Positions 63,966-64,000 of a stretch of 64,000 bases of DNA are shown piece after piece (the first letter of the stretch is position 1; each line of letters opens with the position of its first letter). The notes beneath the pieces were generated by a model. The model searched no databases. It saw only the letters and a list, made by a program, of their open reading frames with translations, and was not told the origin of the DNA. The position numbers and the translations under genes are program-made. The stretch comes from Marivivens niveibacter (GTDB lineage Bacteria; Pseudomonadota; Alphaproteobacteria; Rhodobacterales; Rhodobacteraceae): NCBI RefSeq assembly GCF_002150005.2, contig NZ_MSPP01000001.1, positions 310,001-374,000 on the forward strand, in the 5' to 3' direction.

Positions 63966-64000
63966 CAGGCCTAGTTCAAACCAACGCTGAAGCCCTGCGC
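63962..64000 (+). CDS. Start of a downstream gene, probably hisZ (cut by window end)
   Basis: Thirteen codons ([13 protein letters not shown]) from an ATG overlapping the hisS stop. In Rhodobacterales hisS is followed by hisZ, the ATP phosphoribosyltransferase regulatory subunit; the identity here rests on that neighbourhood only. Confidence 0.5.
   Translation, partial: MTGLVQTNAEALR

Overview
The window looks like a chromosomal segment of an alphaproteobacterium of the order Rhodobacterales (Roseobacter/Rhodobacter group). The reasons are the hydrogenase gene order, which follows my recollection of Rhodobacter capsulatus; a split F0 ATP synthase operon with duplicated b-type subunits (b' and b); a MipZ-type ParA ATPase; the ffh-rpsP-rimM-trmD-rplS-rpmE block; and moderately high GC with many overlapping ATGA/TGATG gene junctions. 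No phage, insertion sequence, CRISPR array, rRNA or tRNA was seen. Species was not determined.

Bases 450-19600 (all minus strand) carry a complete uptake [NiFe]-hydrogenase system. In transcription order it reads hupT-hupU-hupV-hypF, then hupS-hupL-(59-aa HupE-like ORF)-hupC, then hupD-hupF-hupG-hupH-hupJ-hupK-hypA-hypB-hupR-hypC-hypD-hypE. HupUV is the cytoplasmic H2 sensor, HupT the histidine kinase and HupR the response regulator. HupSL-HupC is the membrane-bound, Tat-exported enzyme that feeds H2 electrons to quinone. The remaining genes build the Ni-Fe(CN)2CO centre and the Fe-S small subunit. HupS has the six proximal-cluster cysteines of O2-tolerant enzymes. HupV has the Ile/Phe gas-channel pair of sensor hydrogenases. 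HupR has lost several hallmark residues of sigma54 activators. A small unlisted ORF between hupL and hupC looks like a miniature HupE. A strong terminator follows hupC, and a 16-bp motif is repeated upstream of hupS and hupD.

Bases 19650-22100 hold mipZ (minus) and an RhlE-type helicase (plus). Bases 22200-28500 (minus) are a translation/secretion block (ffh, a GNAT gene, chorismate mutase, rpsP, rimM, trmD, rplS, rpmE) interrupted by two accessory genes, a sulfotransferase-like protein and a DUF6998-like protein. Bases 28750-30850 hold a LysR regulator, a DMT exporter and an ArsR regulator. Bases 31050-33610 are the F0 operon atpI-atpB-atpE-atpF'-atpF.

Bases 33730-45250 are ordinary housekeeping genes: an OmpA-like lipoprotein, nth, a PfkB kinase, an M3 peptidase with a lipoprotein hydrolase, a CDF transporter, an SH3-domain protein, a 2-hydroxyacid dehydrogenase, a flavin-binding protein, YbaN, a lipoprotein and panC-panB. 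At 45438 comes a dimethylglycine/sarcosine dehydrogenase-like protein. Bases 48000-57320 (minus) form a purine module, xdhA-xdhB-xdhC plus a nucleoside-type ABC importer with a BMP-family binding protein. The window closes with dnaE, a lipoprotein, two small genes, hisS and the first codons of the next gene (probably hisZ). Both ends of the window cut genes.
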